Assembly (NCBI RefSeq): GCF_011752935.1
Contig: NZ_VWWO01000002.1
Location: forward strand, 1,984,001 to 2,048,000
Length of the DNA stretch: 64,000 nt
DNA from: Chitinophaga sp. Cy-1792
GTDB lineage: Bacteria; Bacteroidota; Bacteroidia; Chitinophagales; Chitinophagaceae
Direction of reading: 5' to 3'
The position numbers were made by a program, and so were the translations under genes. The notes below the pieces were generated by a model. It searched no databases. It was not told where the DNA came from and saw only the letters and a program-made list of their open reading frames with translations. Of this stretch, positions 10,101 through 18,080 are shown one piece after another (the stretch's first letter is position 1; every line of letters starts with the position of its first letter).

Positions 10101-10371
10101 GCAGCGTAAGCCCCTGGATATTTTTACTTGTAATGTTTTTGATACCGTTGATATACAAAAACTGGTCTTGCAATCCAGTGGCAAAAAAGCCTTCCATCTG
10201 TTTGGGCGACATACCGCCATAAGGCTCTATCACGTAGATGGTAGGCAGGTTGAGTTTAGGAAATATATCTATCGGAATCTTAAATATGGACAACACTGAA
10301 AACAGCAATACACCGATGGTGATTACGACTACCGCGATGGGCTTTTTCAGTGCAGAGGATACTAACGACAT
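7132..10371 (-). CDS. RND efflux transporter permease subunit
   Basis: A 1079-residue inner-membrane pump. It has the RND layout of 12 helices with two large periplasmic loops after the first and seventh helices, and the family start KKPIAVVVITIGVLLFSVLS. In helix 4 the proton-relay motif, usually V-D-D-A, reads ILVDQATVTIENI: the first Asp is kept and the second is Gln (DNA read directly near 9165-9180). Helix 10 reads GVSVANAIL, without the Lys of AcrB. A charged cytoplasmic insert (about residues 500-545, rich in Glu, His and Lys) joins the two halves. Its partners are the adjacent adaptor and TolC genes. Substrate unknown; it could be drugs, lipids or metabolites. Confidence 0.93.
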   Translation of the reverse strand: MSLVSSALKKPIAVVVITIGVLLFSVLSIFKIPIDIFPKLNLPTIYVIEPYGGMSPKQMEGFFATGLQDQFLYINGIKNITSKNIQGLTLLKLTFYENTDMAEASAQVALQVSRALKFFPPGALPPQVVRFDASSLPVGELVLSSPTKSLKEIADLAATRIRPMFATVPGLSAPPPFGANSRSILVNVDPEKLRSFNLSPDQVVEAIAKNNVMTPSGNIRINNTMFVTTVNSLEDKVSAFGDIPISSNGNSNIFIKDVARVVDGSDVTVDYALVNGKRSVYIPVVKTADASTWDVVKTLKSKMPEMQSLLPDDVKLSYEFDQSVFVINAVKSLMTEGILGALLTGLMVLLFLGDLRSCLVVVVTIPIAVLTAVMFLHLSGQTVNIMTLSGLALAIGILVDQATVTIENIHQHLEMGKSKRRAIYDACEEISFPLLLILLCILAVFAPSFIMTGVPKAMFLPLALSIGFAMIASYFAAQTLVPVIANWWLKAEKFQHAHAGLALDEDEVEEINNHMVHEEKAGAKLKGFEKFKMAFINLLEKAAPKSKLIVTVYVIGSLLVAAGCYLFIGKDLMPHVNGGQFQLRLREPDGTRLERTEARVHQVLDMIDSTAEGHVAISSAYVGLIPSSYGASNLYIFNSGTHEAVLQVNLDEDYKVNMDAFKDSLRNKLNAAFPEMKLSFEPIDLTEKIMSQGASNPIEIRVAGKDMKEISGFADKVVANMQQIPYLRDVQIAQPLHFPVINITIDRFKLAQMGLDISQVARSVTASTSSSRFSEKNQWLDEKVAYTYQVQVQVPEYDMTAINDLKEIPLVKGQLRPVLGDVATFNTGEMPGEYDRAGPRRFVTVSANISGVDLATATEAVKKAVHDAGTPPKGLVTEVKGASSLLVETLDSLQNGLAIAVVVIFLLLAANYQSFRLSFVVLSTVPAVIAGALIALLITGATLNLQSYMGMIMSTGVSVANAILIVTNAEKLRIDYKDSFRAGITSAGVRLRPILMTSLAMIAGMIPMASGLGEAGDQTAPLGRAVIGGLVASTMAALLVLPLVYSRAMRKQGYQSPSLMPSEKITTLHQQLTNHHANV

Positions 10372-10410
10372 GTTCTTCTGTTTTTAGATCTGCAAAAAAA
10401 TCAATGATAC

Positions 10411-11829
10411 CTAGTTCAGCTCAGGTAATAACTGTTGAATACTATTACCTGCGTAAGCAGCTCTGAACAAGGCTTTCCAGGCAATATCCCTGGCTTGCAC
10501 CAGGTCTGTTTCTGCTCTGTTGAGCAGGAACAGTGCGTTAGTTACTTCAATGATGTTTGTTAATCCGGCTTTATACAAGGCTGTTTTTTGCGTAGCCGCT
10601 GCCCTTGCAGCATTGAGTTGCGCGGGAATTTCCTCTAGGCGTTGTTCTGAAATGGCCATATCGGATTGTGCCTGGTCGAGCGATTGCTGCAGTCTTGTAC
10701 GGGCCGTTTCCATTTCCTGTTCGGCGGCTTGGGCTTTGTATTGCTGTACAGCTACACGTTCGCGGGTATGTTTTATATCGGTCAGATTATAGGTGATACC
10801 CAGGCCTACGAGATAGTTGGACCTGCTGTAGCCTAATCCGCTCCAGAGATTTTTATTAAAGTAATCATTGTATTCACCGCTGGAACCGCGCATCCAGCCT
10901 GCTGCCATCAGACTTACCTTTGGCAGGTTGCTTTTCCTTGTTACCTGTGCATTGGCCAGCTGATTGAGGTATTGTGCATTATAGTATTGCAGCAACGGAT
11001 GACTACCCAGACTATCTGCCATCTGTTGTTTTTCCGGCAGGTATTCATTGAGTAGTGCCAGCAGCCTGGTTTCATTGATGGTATCAGGAATGATGCCGGT
11101 GGTATCCATTCCTGTGAAGCTGGCTATTTCGATGCGTACGCGGTTATACTGACTGTTTACATCAATCAGGTTCAGTCGTGCGCGGGAGAGTTCAGCAGCC
11201 GCAACCGCACTATCTACCCCAGGTTTCAGACCATGTTTAACGATGGCATTTACTGCCCGCTGGATTTCGGCTGTTCTGTTGATATTATCCTGCTGGATTT
11301 TGCGCAGCTGTTCCAGTCGTAGCAGTTCAAGATAATCCTGAATGATGGCTGCGGTGAGCTGGTTGGCTTCATTGGCCATATCTGCGGAGTTGACACGCAG
11401 GGCAGACTTTGCTGCATCTTTCTGGGTGCGGTAGGCGCCGAAGTTATAGATCTCCCATTGCATTTCTGCCATGGCGATATTACCGCTCATGGCCTGGCTG
11501 GTATTCTCTTCACGTATACCTCCTGAGGTGGATGGGATCATTCCCAGGGTGAAATACGAGCCATATATACTGTTGTCGGTACCCAGGTCCAGTTGCTCAT
11601 GGAGTTTCAGGTTTGGGTACCAGTTATGTTTGACGTCTGTCAGGCTTGCCTGTCCGGCCTGTACTGTTGCTGCTTTTGCTTTTAGCGTGGGATAATGTGC
11701 CAGTGTCCGGTCTATAGCTTTATGCAGCGAAAATGAATCCGCCGGCTGTTGAGCGAAGAGTTTACCAGTGGTTGCTGCAAGGCATAGCAATGCCACACAG
11801 TAAATCTTCACGTTCATAAATATCTTCAT
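10411..11829 (-). CDS. TolC family outer membrane efflux protein
   Basis: A 472-residue protein with a signal peptide (VKIYCVALLCLAATTGKLFAQ). It has the two repeated alpha-helical/beta OEP units of TolC: long helices at roughly 120-240 and 335-440, with the tail KTALYKAGLTNIIEVTNALF typical of the second unit. It forms the outer-membrane duct of the tripartite pump whose permease starts 39 bp downstream. A second ATG four codons in (11817) is equally plausible as the start. Length is normal for the family. Confidence 0.92.
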   Translation of the reverse strand: MKIFMNVKIYCVALLCLAATTGKLFAQQPADSFSLHKAIDRTLAHYPTLKAKAATVQAGQASLTDVKHNWYPNLKLHEQLDLGTDNSIYGSYFTLGMIPSTSGGIREENTSQAMSGNIAMAEMQWEIYNFGAYRTQKDAAKSALRVNSADMANEANQLTAAIIQDYLELLRLEQLRKIQQDNINRTAEIQRAVNAIVKHGLKPGVDSAVAAAELSRARLNLIDVNSQYNRVRIEIASFTGMDTTGIIPDTINETRLLALLNEYLPEKQQMADSLGSHPLLQYYNAQYLNQLANAQVTRKSNLPKVSLMAAGWMRGSSGEYNDYFNKNLWSGLGYSRSNYLVGLGITYNLTDIKHTRERVAVQQYKAQAAEQEMETARTRLQQSLDQAQSDMAISEQRLEEIPAQLNAARAAATQKTALYKAGLTNIIEVTNALFLLNRAETDLVQARDIAWKALFRAAYAGNSIQQLLPELN

Positions 11830-11875
11830 AAATCGTGATAAAAACTGAGAAATAAGAATGCTGAATTTTGGAGGA

Positions 11876-12238
11876 TCAGGCTACAGGCGGGCCTCTCCAG
11901 CTTCTTAGCGGAGGATGGATACTGAGGTAACGGTTATGGAGATAACCCCTGCTGGGTTGCTCTACATAAATAAATCTGTCTTTGAGATGGATAACGGAAA
12001 CAACGCAGGCGTGATTGATGTAGTCGTTTAGTCCGACCGGGCGACGTTTATGTCGTTCCTGTGTTGTTTTGACCTGGTATTGATCGGGGTCAGCAAGTAG
12101 GAAACGTTGTTGTAATTTTGTGGTAGTAGTATATCGCGCTGCATGTGGATACAGCGTTACCTTACCACTTTCCCTCGTTGCGGGTAATAAAAAAGTGGTA
12201 AGGATAAATAATAATACTAGCCTGGCAACAACCTTCAC
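11876..12238 (-). CDS. Small exported hypothetical protein heading the RND efflux operon
   Basis: A 120-residue protein that starts at a GTG; an in-frame TAG lies about ten codons upstream and no ATG is available. The first about 22 residues form a signal peptide (VVARLVLLFILTTFLLPA). The rest is basic and Tyr-rich, and ends LRSWRGPPVA. It lies 46 bp upstream of the TolC gene on the same strand and so probably opens the operon. I remember small proteins of this kind, with a Pro-rich C terminus, in front of efflux operons in related bacteria, but know no function. Confidence 0.55.
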   Translation of the reverse strand: MKVVARLVLLFILTTFLLPATRESGKVTLYPHAARYTTTTKLQQRFLLADPDQYQVKTTQERHKRRPVGLNDYINHACVVSVIHLKDRFIYVEQPSRGYLHNRYLSIHPPLRSWRGPPVA

Positions 12239-12333
12239 TGTTTGGTTAATTTCGTCCTACTAATTTATTGATAATTAACGGGAGACTGATAACCGTTTAT
12301 AATATTTAAGGTAATTTTAATCGAATATTTCAA

Positions 12334-13140
12334 TTAGTACAGTGTTACCAGACACAGTGCAGACATATGTTTGATGGCATCGGAGAAACGCTGGTCGGCG
12401 ATGGACAGACAGGTAAATGCCTGGTATTCGTCGAGGGAGGTACCTACTGCAACGATCTTCAGTTCGGCTTCTTCCAGTTGCATATTTACATAATCGAGCG
12501 CAGCCTGTGCAAAATCTTCTGCTGCAACGATTTCTTCATAATCTTCTTCAGATGGTACATCTAAAACAATTCCTGCCAGCTGAATTGGTTCCAGTTCATT
12601 GAGCGAATAGATACCGGTATCCGTGAGATCCGACCATTCGAACTCAGCCAGGTTACCATTATTCTGCAATGCTACTGCCAGCTCGTCCCAGATAACAGCA
12701 GGATCTGGTTTTACAAAATCCGGCAATTCATCGATGGCTAATATTGCCTGATCTTCCTCAAAAATATCATAGAACAACTGTGAGAGTGCCTGACGTGCAT
12801 TTCCACTGCCCTGCAACTTTTCCTTTGCACGGATGCTTTTAAGCAACTCATTCCAGCGGCGCTGCAATTCTGTTACGTCTATGTCGGTCATAGGGTCGGC
12901 CACCAGCGGACTGTCTTCTACGACAGGATTCTCCAGTGCGAATTTATTGACCTCCAGGTCGGCACCTTCAAAGAAAACCTGGTAGGTGGCGCAATTCACG
13001 AAGGCAGTGCCTATTATAACCTTGTCGGGAAAGATCTCATGGGTAACATTTTCTCTGGCATCCAGTACGGAATTACCATTTAACTTTCCATAAGTGGATG
13101 TAAGCCAGTCAAAATCTTGCTTTAATATATCTACAGGCAT
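12334..13140 (-). CDS. Hypothetical acidic cytosolic protein
   Basis: A 268-residue, strongly acidic protein without signal peptide or membrane segment. The N-terminal third (to about residue 75) looks like a mixed alpha/beta domain. A central helical region (about 95-170) has repeated Asp-Glu patches, and the last 60 residues (KIVAVGTSLDEYQAFTCLS) form another small alpha/beta unit. The middle and end vaguely recall the DUF6630 type, but I cannot confirm that by eye. It has its own promoter space in a 69-bp divergent gap with the aldo/keto reductase. Function unknown. Confidence 0.6.
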   Translation of the reverse strand: MPVDILKQDFDWLTSTYGKLNGNSVLDARENVTHEIFPDKVIIGTAFVNCATYQVFFEGADLEVNKFALENPVVEDSPLVADPMTDIDVTELQRRWNELLKSIRAKEKLQGSGNARQALSQLFYDIFEEDQAILAIDELPDFVKPDPAVIWDELAVALQNNGNLAEFEWSDLTDTGIYSLNELEPIQLAGIVLDVPSEEDYEEIVAAEDFAQAALDYVNMQLEEAELKIVAVGTSLDEYQAFTCLSIADQRFSDAIKHMSALCLVTLY

Positions 13141-13209
13141 GTTTTCGCTTTATGATGCAACAAAAGTAGTTAAATTAGAGGTTAGCAGGATTAACTCAAT
13201 CACTTTTAT

Positions 13210-14160
13210 ATGAAAAAACGTAAACTCGGACAATCGGAACTGGAAGTGGCGCCATTGGCTTTTGGCGGTAACGTATTTGGATGGTCAGCAGATGAAAAGA
13301 CTTCTTTCGCGCTGCTGGATGAATTTATAGCGCAGGGTTTTAATTTAGTGGACACCGCTGATGTATACTCGCGCTGGGTGCCGGGCAACAGCGGTGGTGA
13401 GTCGGAAACCATCATTGGTAAATGGATGAAGGCACGCGGCAATCGTGAAAAGGTAGTTGTTGCCACTAAGGTGGGTGCCGACTTTGGGGAAGGCATCAAT
13501 GTGAGCAAAAAATATATACTGAAACATGTTGAAGATTCGCTGAAGCGTCTGCAAACGGATTTTATTGATCTCTACCAGACGCATTATGATAATGAAGGTA
13601 CACCTGTGGAAGAAACACTGGAAGCATATGCGCAGCTGGTAAAGGAAGGAAAGGTACGAGCCATCGGCGCTTCCAATATGACGGCAGCAAGGCTGCTGGC
13701 GAGTTTAAGGGCTAGTGAGTCGCACGGCTATCCGAGATATGAAACGTTTCAGCCCGAATACAATTTGTATGACAGGGAAAAATATGAACAACAATATGCA
13801 GACATCTGCGTTAAAGCAGATATTGCTGTGATTAATTATTATTCTCTTGCCAGCGGTTTCCTGAGTGGAAAGTACAGAAATGAGGGGGATGTAAGCAAGA
13901 GCAGTGCCCGCGGTAAGAAAGCCCTGTCCTACCTGAATACGCGTGGCCTGAAGATACTCGATGCGCTGGATACAGTATCAAAAAAACATGCAACTACACC
14001 ATCCGCTATATCACTTGCCTGGCTGTTGACAAGGCCTGCTATTGCAGCGCCGATTGCCAGTGCCACCAATATTGAACAGCTGCACGAACTGACCAGTGGT
14101 GTCCAGTTGCAGTTAGATAAAGAAGATATTGATTTGCTGAACAGAGCGAGTGCGTATTAA
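13210..14160 (+). CDS. Aldo/keto reductase
   Basis: A 316-residue cytosolic TIM-barrel oxidoreductase that reduces aldehydes or ketones with NADPH. The catalytic tetrad is visible: Asp and Tyr in DTADVYS (about residues 48-54), Lys in VVATKVGADF (about 82) and His in YQTHYDNEG (about 121). The C-terminal cofactor segment (PIASATNIEQLHEL) is present. It resembles the general stress/YajO-like branch of AKRs, whose natural substrate is rarely known. It ends just before a bidirectional terminator and is transcribed divergently from the hypothetical gene to its left. Confidence 0.92.
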   Translation: MKKRKLGQSELEVAPLAFGGNVFGWSADEKTSFALLDEFIAQGFNLVDTADVYSRWVPGNSGGESETIIGKWMKARGNREKVVVATKVGADFGEGINVSKKYILKHVEDSLKRLQTDFIDLYQTHYDNEGTPVEETLEAYAQLVKEGKVRAIGASNMTAARLLASLRASESHGYPRYETFQPEYNLYDREKYEQQYADICVKADIAVINYYSLASGFLSGKYRNEGDVSKSSARGKKALSYLNTRGLKILDALDTVSKKHATTPSAISLAWLLTRPAIAAPIASATNIEQLHELTSGVQLQLDKEDIDLLNRASAY

Positions 14161-14182
14161 GATCTTATGCTCATCACAAAAT

Positions 14183-14215
14183 GAATGCCGCTCAGCAGAT
14201 TTGCTGGCGGCATTC
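14183..14215. terminator. Bidirectional terminator between aldo/keto reductase and outer-membrane protein
   Basis: An inverted repeat GAATGCCGC / GCGGCATTC continues into an inner CAGCA / TGCTG stem across a one-base bulge, with a four-base loop. It lies between two convergent genes. The T-tract is short (TTCTTCATTT), so strength is uncertain. Confidence 0.7.
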
Positions 14216-14236
14216 TTCATTTATACGGTTGTTAAA

Positions 14237-15265
14237 TCAGAGTCTGAATTTGATACCTGCGTTGGCGCCAAGGCCACCAATATTAATATATGATTTCAGG
14301 TCATTGGCAGGTGCGTTGTCATTTTTGTAATGCACCACTGTACCTGTTTGTCCAATCGGTGTATTGGAGTTCTGGTCCAGCGTAGTGACGTAGTCTGTAT
14401 TCCTTTCCGCATTGCTGAGGTCGCCCAGGCCTCGGGTGCTGATCTGGGTGATAACAGCGCCCGTGCTTCCGTTAACAGCGGTATTGACTTCGCTGTATTT
14501 GGTAACTTCTTTGGACTTGCTTTTTACAGGAACGTTTCTGTATTCAGCTTCCACGAAGATATCGAAGCGTGGGGAAATGTTGAAGGATACACCGAGGGCG
14601 CCCTGCATACCGATGGTGATACTTGGTTTAACTTCTTCCTTACGATGGATTTCCGTCTGGATAAGGGTACCTGGAGGCAATGGTGCACCTGCAGGCGGGT
14701 TGGACAGCTGGAAGGCATCTGTTTCGATATACAGTCTGCCCCAGAGCGGCAACACCAAACCAAAGCGAACGTAGGGATTTATTTTTTCAAGCCCCGGGCT
14801 GAAAACAAAGCTGGGAGCAAAGTCGATGGCATTTACATAGCCATGCGAAGTAATACTTCCCAATACTTTATTGGTACTAACCACGGTGGTCAGGTTATTG
14901 GTCATGAGGTTTTTGGCGCTGTGGAAATAATTGAATGTTGCTTCCACGGCGATGTATTTGTTGATATTGTAACCAACGGAAAGTCCGCCGCGAACGCCCT
15001 GACCATAAGAACCTGTCAACACTTTCCTGCTGAGGGTATCCAGTGGATTTGCATTCGCCGGGTTATACTGCGTATGCAGGTCCTGTGGAGGATATGGGCC
15101 AACATTGGGAAACTGACCGGGGGTAATACTAAAGAAATAACCTCCTGCTGCTTTGAGATAAAATTTGGAATGGGGAGGTGTGGTAGATTTTGAGTCCTGC
15201 GCCTGTACGGCACTTGTAACAGCCAATGACAAAGCCAGGGCTGATAACAGGATAGGTCGTTTCAT
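14237..15265 (-). CDS. Outer membrane beta-barrel protein
   Basis: A 342-residue exported protein with signal peptide MKRPILLSALALSLAVTSAVQAQ. After it come repeated amphipathic strands with Tyr and Phe alternation (FYLKAAGGYFF, GLSVGYNINKYIAVEATFNY, YVRFGLVLPLWGRLYIE, FDIFVEAEYRNVPV). The end, GANAGIKFRL, with hydrophobic residues alternating, is typical of an outer-membrane barrel. It resembles the OmpW/OmpA-barrel type of about eight strands. No enzymatic motif is visible. Its role (porin-like or structural) cannot be read from sequence. It stands alone, with about 160 bp upstream. Confidence 0.8.
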   Translation of the reverse strand: MKRPILLSALALSLAVTSAVQAQDSKSTTPPHSKFYLKAAGGYFFSITPGQFPNVGPYPPQDLHTQYNPANANPLDTLSRKVLTGSYGQGVRGGLSVGYNINKYIAVEATFNYFHSAKNLMTNNLTTVVSTNKVLGSITSHGYVNAIDFAPSFVFSPGLEKINPYVRFGLVLPLWGRLYIETDAFQLSNPPAGAPLPPGTLIQTEIHRKEEVKPSITIGMQGALGVSFNISPRFDIFVEAEYRNVPVKSKSKEVTKYSEVNTAVNGSTGAVITQISTRGLGDLSNAERNTDYVTTLDQNSNTPIGQTGTVVHYKNDNAPANDLKSYINIGGLGANAGIKFRL

Positions 15266-15424
15266 AAACAGTGGTTTTGGTGAATCGTAACTTACTGTTG
15301 CTTGATAAACAGCATACTGGAAGTTAAGGAAATGTTAGCACATAACAATCAAAGAAGTGCAACCACTGAAACATTTTATTTCAGCAATTGCACTTCCTGC
15401 ACCAAAACGAGTGGCTTAATATTT

Positions 15425-16606
15425 TTAGAAAGCTTCTGCCAGCGACAGATACAATCCTTTCTGACGGGCTTCTCCCGGACGTTTCTCTCCTACGCCATAG
15501 TCTATACGAACAGTGAGCCTGGAATTTTCATCGTAGAAATATCGGATACCGCCGCCATAGTTAGGCTTGAAGCCATCGAAGTGAAAATCCCTATTTGCAA
15601 ACACAGTGCCTGTACCGGCGAAGGCGGCCAGTGCGAACTTAGGATGCAGATCAACAAACCATACCTTGATTCTGACTTTTGGATCTATCAGGTAACGGTA
15701 TTCGGTTTGGAATGCTAAATAATTCTGGTTCCTGTAGCGACCGGAATAATACCCGCGCATCAGGTTATCATTTCCCATTTCGGGTAAGAGATAGAATGGC
15801 AGCTGACTTCCCTGCAGGGAGTTGAAAAATGCATTGAAGCCCAGCGTACTCTTGCGGGACAATGAAACGAACTGTTTGCCCTGTGCTTCTATTTTCCACA
15901 GTTGCTCTGAGCTGAGGAAGGAAGGCGCAAAAGCCGTATTCAATCGTAGCCAGGTTCCTTTACGGGTATAGTTCTGATTGTCGCGGGTATCATAAATACC
16001 AGTCAGACCTACGAAGGTAACATGCCCTCCGGTTTTGCCCACCAGCGGCATGGTATTATAAATTCCCTTTCCGTCATCGCTGCTGTAAGTATCGTTCTGG
16101 AACGACATGGTAGCCCCAACATAGAAGTGCGAACCGACCTTCCTTTCTGCCTCTCCCTGGAAGCGGAAACGCACATTGTTCAGCAGTGATTTATCTGCTG
16201 CATGCGTCGTATCACCGATACCATAGAAGTACAAGGGGAAATTCTGGTAGCGCATACTACCTCTGAAATGCCAGATATTATCGCGTGTCCAGATGTCGGC
16301 TTTCAGGTCTACCTTGTACTGATTTTTGGTGGTGACACCCGGTATCAGGTTGATGGTAGAGTTACGCGTGGCCGCGCTTGGATTCTTTCTATCTGTATAA
16401 AAAGAATATAACATCGCCGCTCCTATTTCCAATCCTTTCTCCTGGGAATAGGTCAGTACCGGCAACGGGAAAAAACTACGTTTATGCAATACCGTATCAG
16501 ACTGACCGAACAGTGATGCCTGCTGATTCTTTACCGTATCCTGCTGTGCACTGGCGCTGGTCCCAACTATTGTAAGCAATGCCACTGCAATGAGTTTTCT
16601 TAGCAT
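15425..16606 (-). CDS. BamA/TamA-like 16-strand barrel protein (surface antigen D15 type)
   Basis: A 393-residue exported protein from the ATG at 16606 (MLRKLIAVALLTIVGTSASAQ). It seems to consist of only the Omp85-type C-terminal barrel (PF01103), without POTRA domains. The signatures are the strand pattern TFVGLTGIYDTRDNQNYTRKG, the RGY element in LMRGYYSGRY, and the end GGGIRYFYDENSRLTVRIDYG. Such short members occur in Bacteroidota; whether they assemble proteins or export enzymes is unknown. Divergent or operon partners are not evident; the MFS gene upstream is on the same strand. Confidence 0.82.
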   Translation of the reverse strand: MLRKLIAVALLTIVGTSASAQQDTVKNQQASLFGQSDTVLHKRSFFPLPVLTYSQEKGLEIGAAMLYSFYTDRKNPSAATRNSTINLIPGVTTKNQYKVDLKADIWTRDNIWHFRGSMRYQNFPLYFYGIGDTTHAADKSLLNNVRFRFQGEAERKVGSHFYVGATMSFQNDTYSSDDGKGIYNTMPLVGKTGGHVTFVGLTGIYDTRDNQNYTRKGTWLRLNTAFAPSFLSSEQLWKIEAQGKQFVSLSRKSTLGFNAFFNSLQGSQLPFYLLPEMGNDNLMRGYYSGRYRNQNYLAFQTEYRYLIDPKVRIKVWFVDLHPKFALAAFAGTGTVFANRDFHFDGFKPNYGGGIRYFYDENSRLTVRIDYGVGEKRPGEARQKGLYLSLAEAF

Positions 16607-16666
16607 AGTTTGCAAATGTAATTGAATTTAGATATTCAACTCATTATCAATGTCTTTTTAATTGTT

Positions 16667-17893
16667 TTACAATCTTGCAGGCGTATGATTCTTTTTAAAA
16701 GAGATAGCGGCCAGTATAATACTCGGCACCAGCAAAACAGCACCGGCAATAAATGGTGCGCCTGGAAAATAGATCGGTGCGGAAGGTTTGGTAAACCAGG
16801 TGAAGATACTGTTCATCATCAGCGGGCCGACGATCATGGTCAGGCTCACGAGCCCTGTCATAGCACCCTGCAGCTCACCCTGTGCATTTGGAGGTACGGC
16901 ACTGCTCATGATACCCTGGAGGCTAGGGCCGCATATTCCACCCAGGCAATACGGTACCAGATATACGAACATTTCCCAGCCATTTGCGGCGAAGCCAAAT
17001 AGTCCTAATCCGATAGTATACAGGATCAACCCAAGGATTACAGATTTCTTCTGTCCCAAACGCGGAATAACCACACGGATAAGACCTCCCTGCACCAGTG
17101 CGACCAGGAAACCCACAAACATCAGGGAGTTCCCCACCATTTTAACAGTCCAGTTAAATTTCAGCATGGTAAAGAAAGACCAGGTGGACTGTACAGCATA
17201 GTTAGCCAGGTAAATCAGCACCAGCGAAAAAATCAGTCCGGAAATTACCGGGTATTTTTTCAGCTGCTTGAGCGCACCAAATGGGTTTGCTCTCTTCAGC
17301 TCAAATGGACGCCTGTTTTCAGGTGCAAGGGATTCCGGTAAGATAAAGAAGCCATAAAGGAAATTCAGCAGGGTTAATCCGGCAGCAGCTATAAATGGAC
17401 CTTTGGGCCCAAAGGAGCTGAATTGTGCTCCCAGTCCCGGGCCTATAATAAACCCTAACCCGAAGGCCACGCCAATCATACCAAAATTCTGTGCGCGTTT
17501 TTCCGGAGTACTGATATCAGCAATATAGGCCGCGCCGGTACTCATACTTGCGCCTGTGATGCCGGCAATGATACGGCCAACGAACAGTAACCCAATATTA
17601 GGCGCCCAGGCCAGGAACAGGTAATCCAGGCAAAATGCAGCCAGGCAGGACAGCAAAACAGGACGTCTGCCGTAGGCATCGCTGAGGCCACCGATCACCG
17701 GGGCCATAAAAAACTGTGTAATGGCGTAGGCAAAAGTTAACCAGCCGGAATACCAGGAGGCGCCGCTAAGGCCTTCGCCAGTGAGCGACTCGATAAGTTT
17801 AGGCATTACCGGTATAATGATACCAAAACCGATAACATCGATCAGGAGGGTAACAAAGATGAAGCCCAGTGCAGCTGATTTCTTGACAGCCAT
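16667..17893 (-). CDS. MFS transporter of the TCR/Tet type
   Basis: A 408-residue 12-helix transporter from the ATG at 17893 (MAVKKSAALGFIFVTLLIDVIG); a longer frame upstream adds a segment that looks untranslated. Family marks are GFGIIIPVMPKLI in helix 1, the loop 2-3 motif GGLSDAYGRRPVLL, and ITGASMSTGAAYIADIS in helix 5, as in TetA and related drug:H+ antiporters. It could expel tetracycline-like drugs or other small molecules. Resistance cannot be inferred from family alone, so no gene symbol is given. Upstream it faces the histidine-kinase gene divergently. Confidence 0.88.
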   Translation of the reverse strand: MAVKKSAALGFIFVTLLIDVIGFGIIIPVMPKLIESLTGEGLSGASWYSGWLTFAYAITQFFMAPVIGGLSDAYGRRPVLLSCLAAFCLDYLFLAWAPNIGLLFVGRIIAGITGASMSTGAAYIADISTPEKRAQNFGMIGVAFGLGFIIGPGLGAQFSSFGPKGPFIAAAGLTLLNFLYGFFILPESLAPENRRPFELKRANPFGALKQLKKYPVISGLIFSLVLIYLANYAVQSTWSFFTMLKFNWTVKMVGNSLMFVGFLVALVQGGLIRVVIPRLGQKKSVILGLILYTIGLGLFGFAANGWEMFVYLVPYCLGGICGPSLQGIMSSAVPPNAQGELQGAMTGLVSLTMIVGPLMMNSIFTWFTKPSAPIYFPGAPFIAGAVLLVPSIILAAISFKKNHTPARL

Positions 17894-18080
17894 GTTAGCG
17901 AAAATTTTCTTGTTAGTACAAATGGAGTTGAAGATCAATAATTCAGGGCGCAAAATTACCCAAAATGGGATACAATTATAGATCAATTTTTGAATCATCA
18001 TGCATTATGATTATTTTTATCATAATTATGTGGAGACGCCCCAAAACCGTTCCACCGAATGCCAACATTAATTACGTCAT

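Noticed and set aside
14330..15193. Long plus-strand open frame opposite the outer-membrane protein gene
   Set aside because: It is antisense to a gene with a signal peptide and clear barrel strands; its translation has no recognisable domain and poor composition.
16667..17893. Tetracycline resistance gene
   Set aside because: The family match is to the general TCR/Tet branch of MFS drug transporters; specificity for tetracycline cannot be read from sequence and the gene lacks a tetR-type neighbour.
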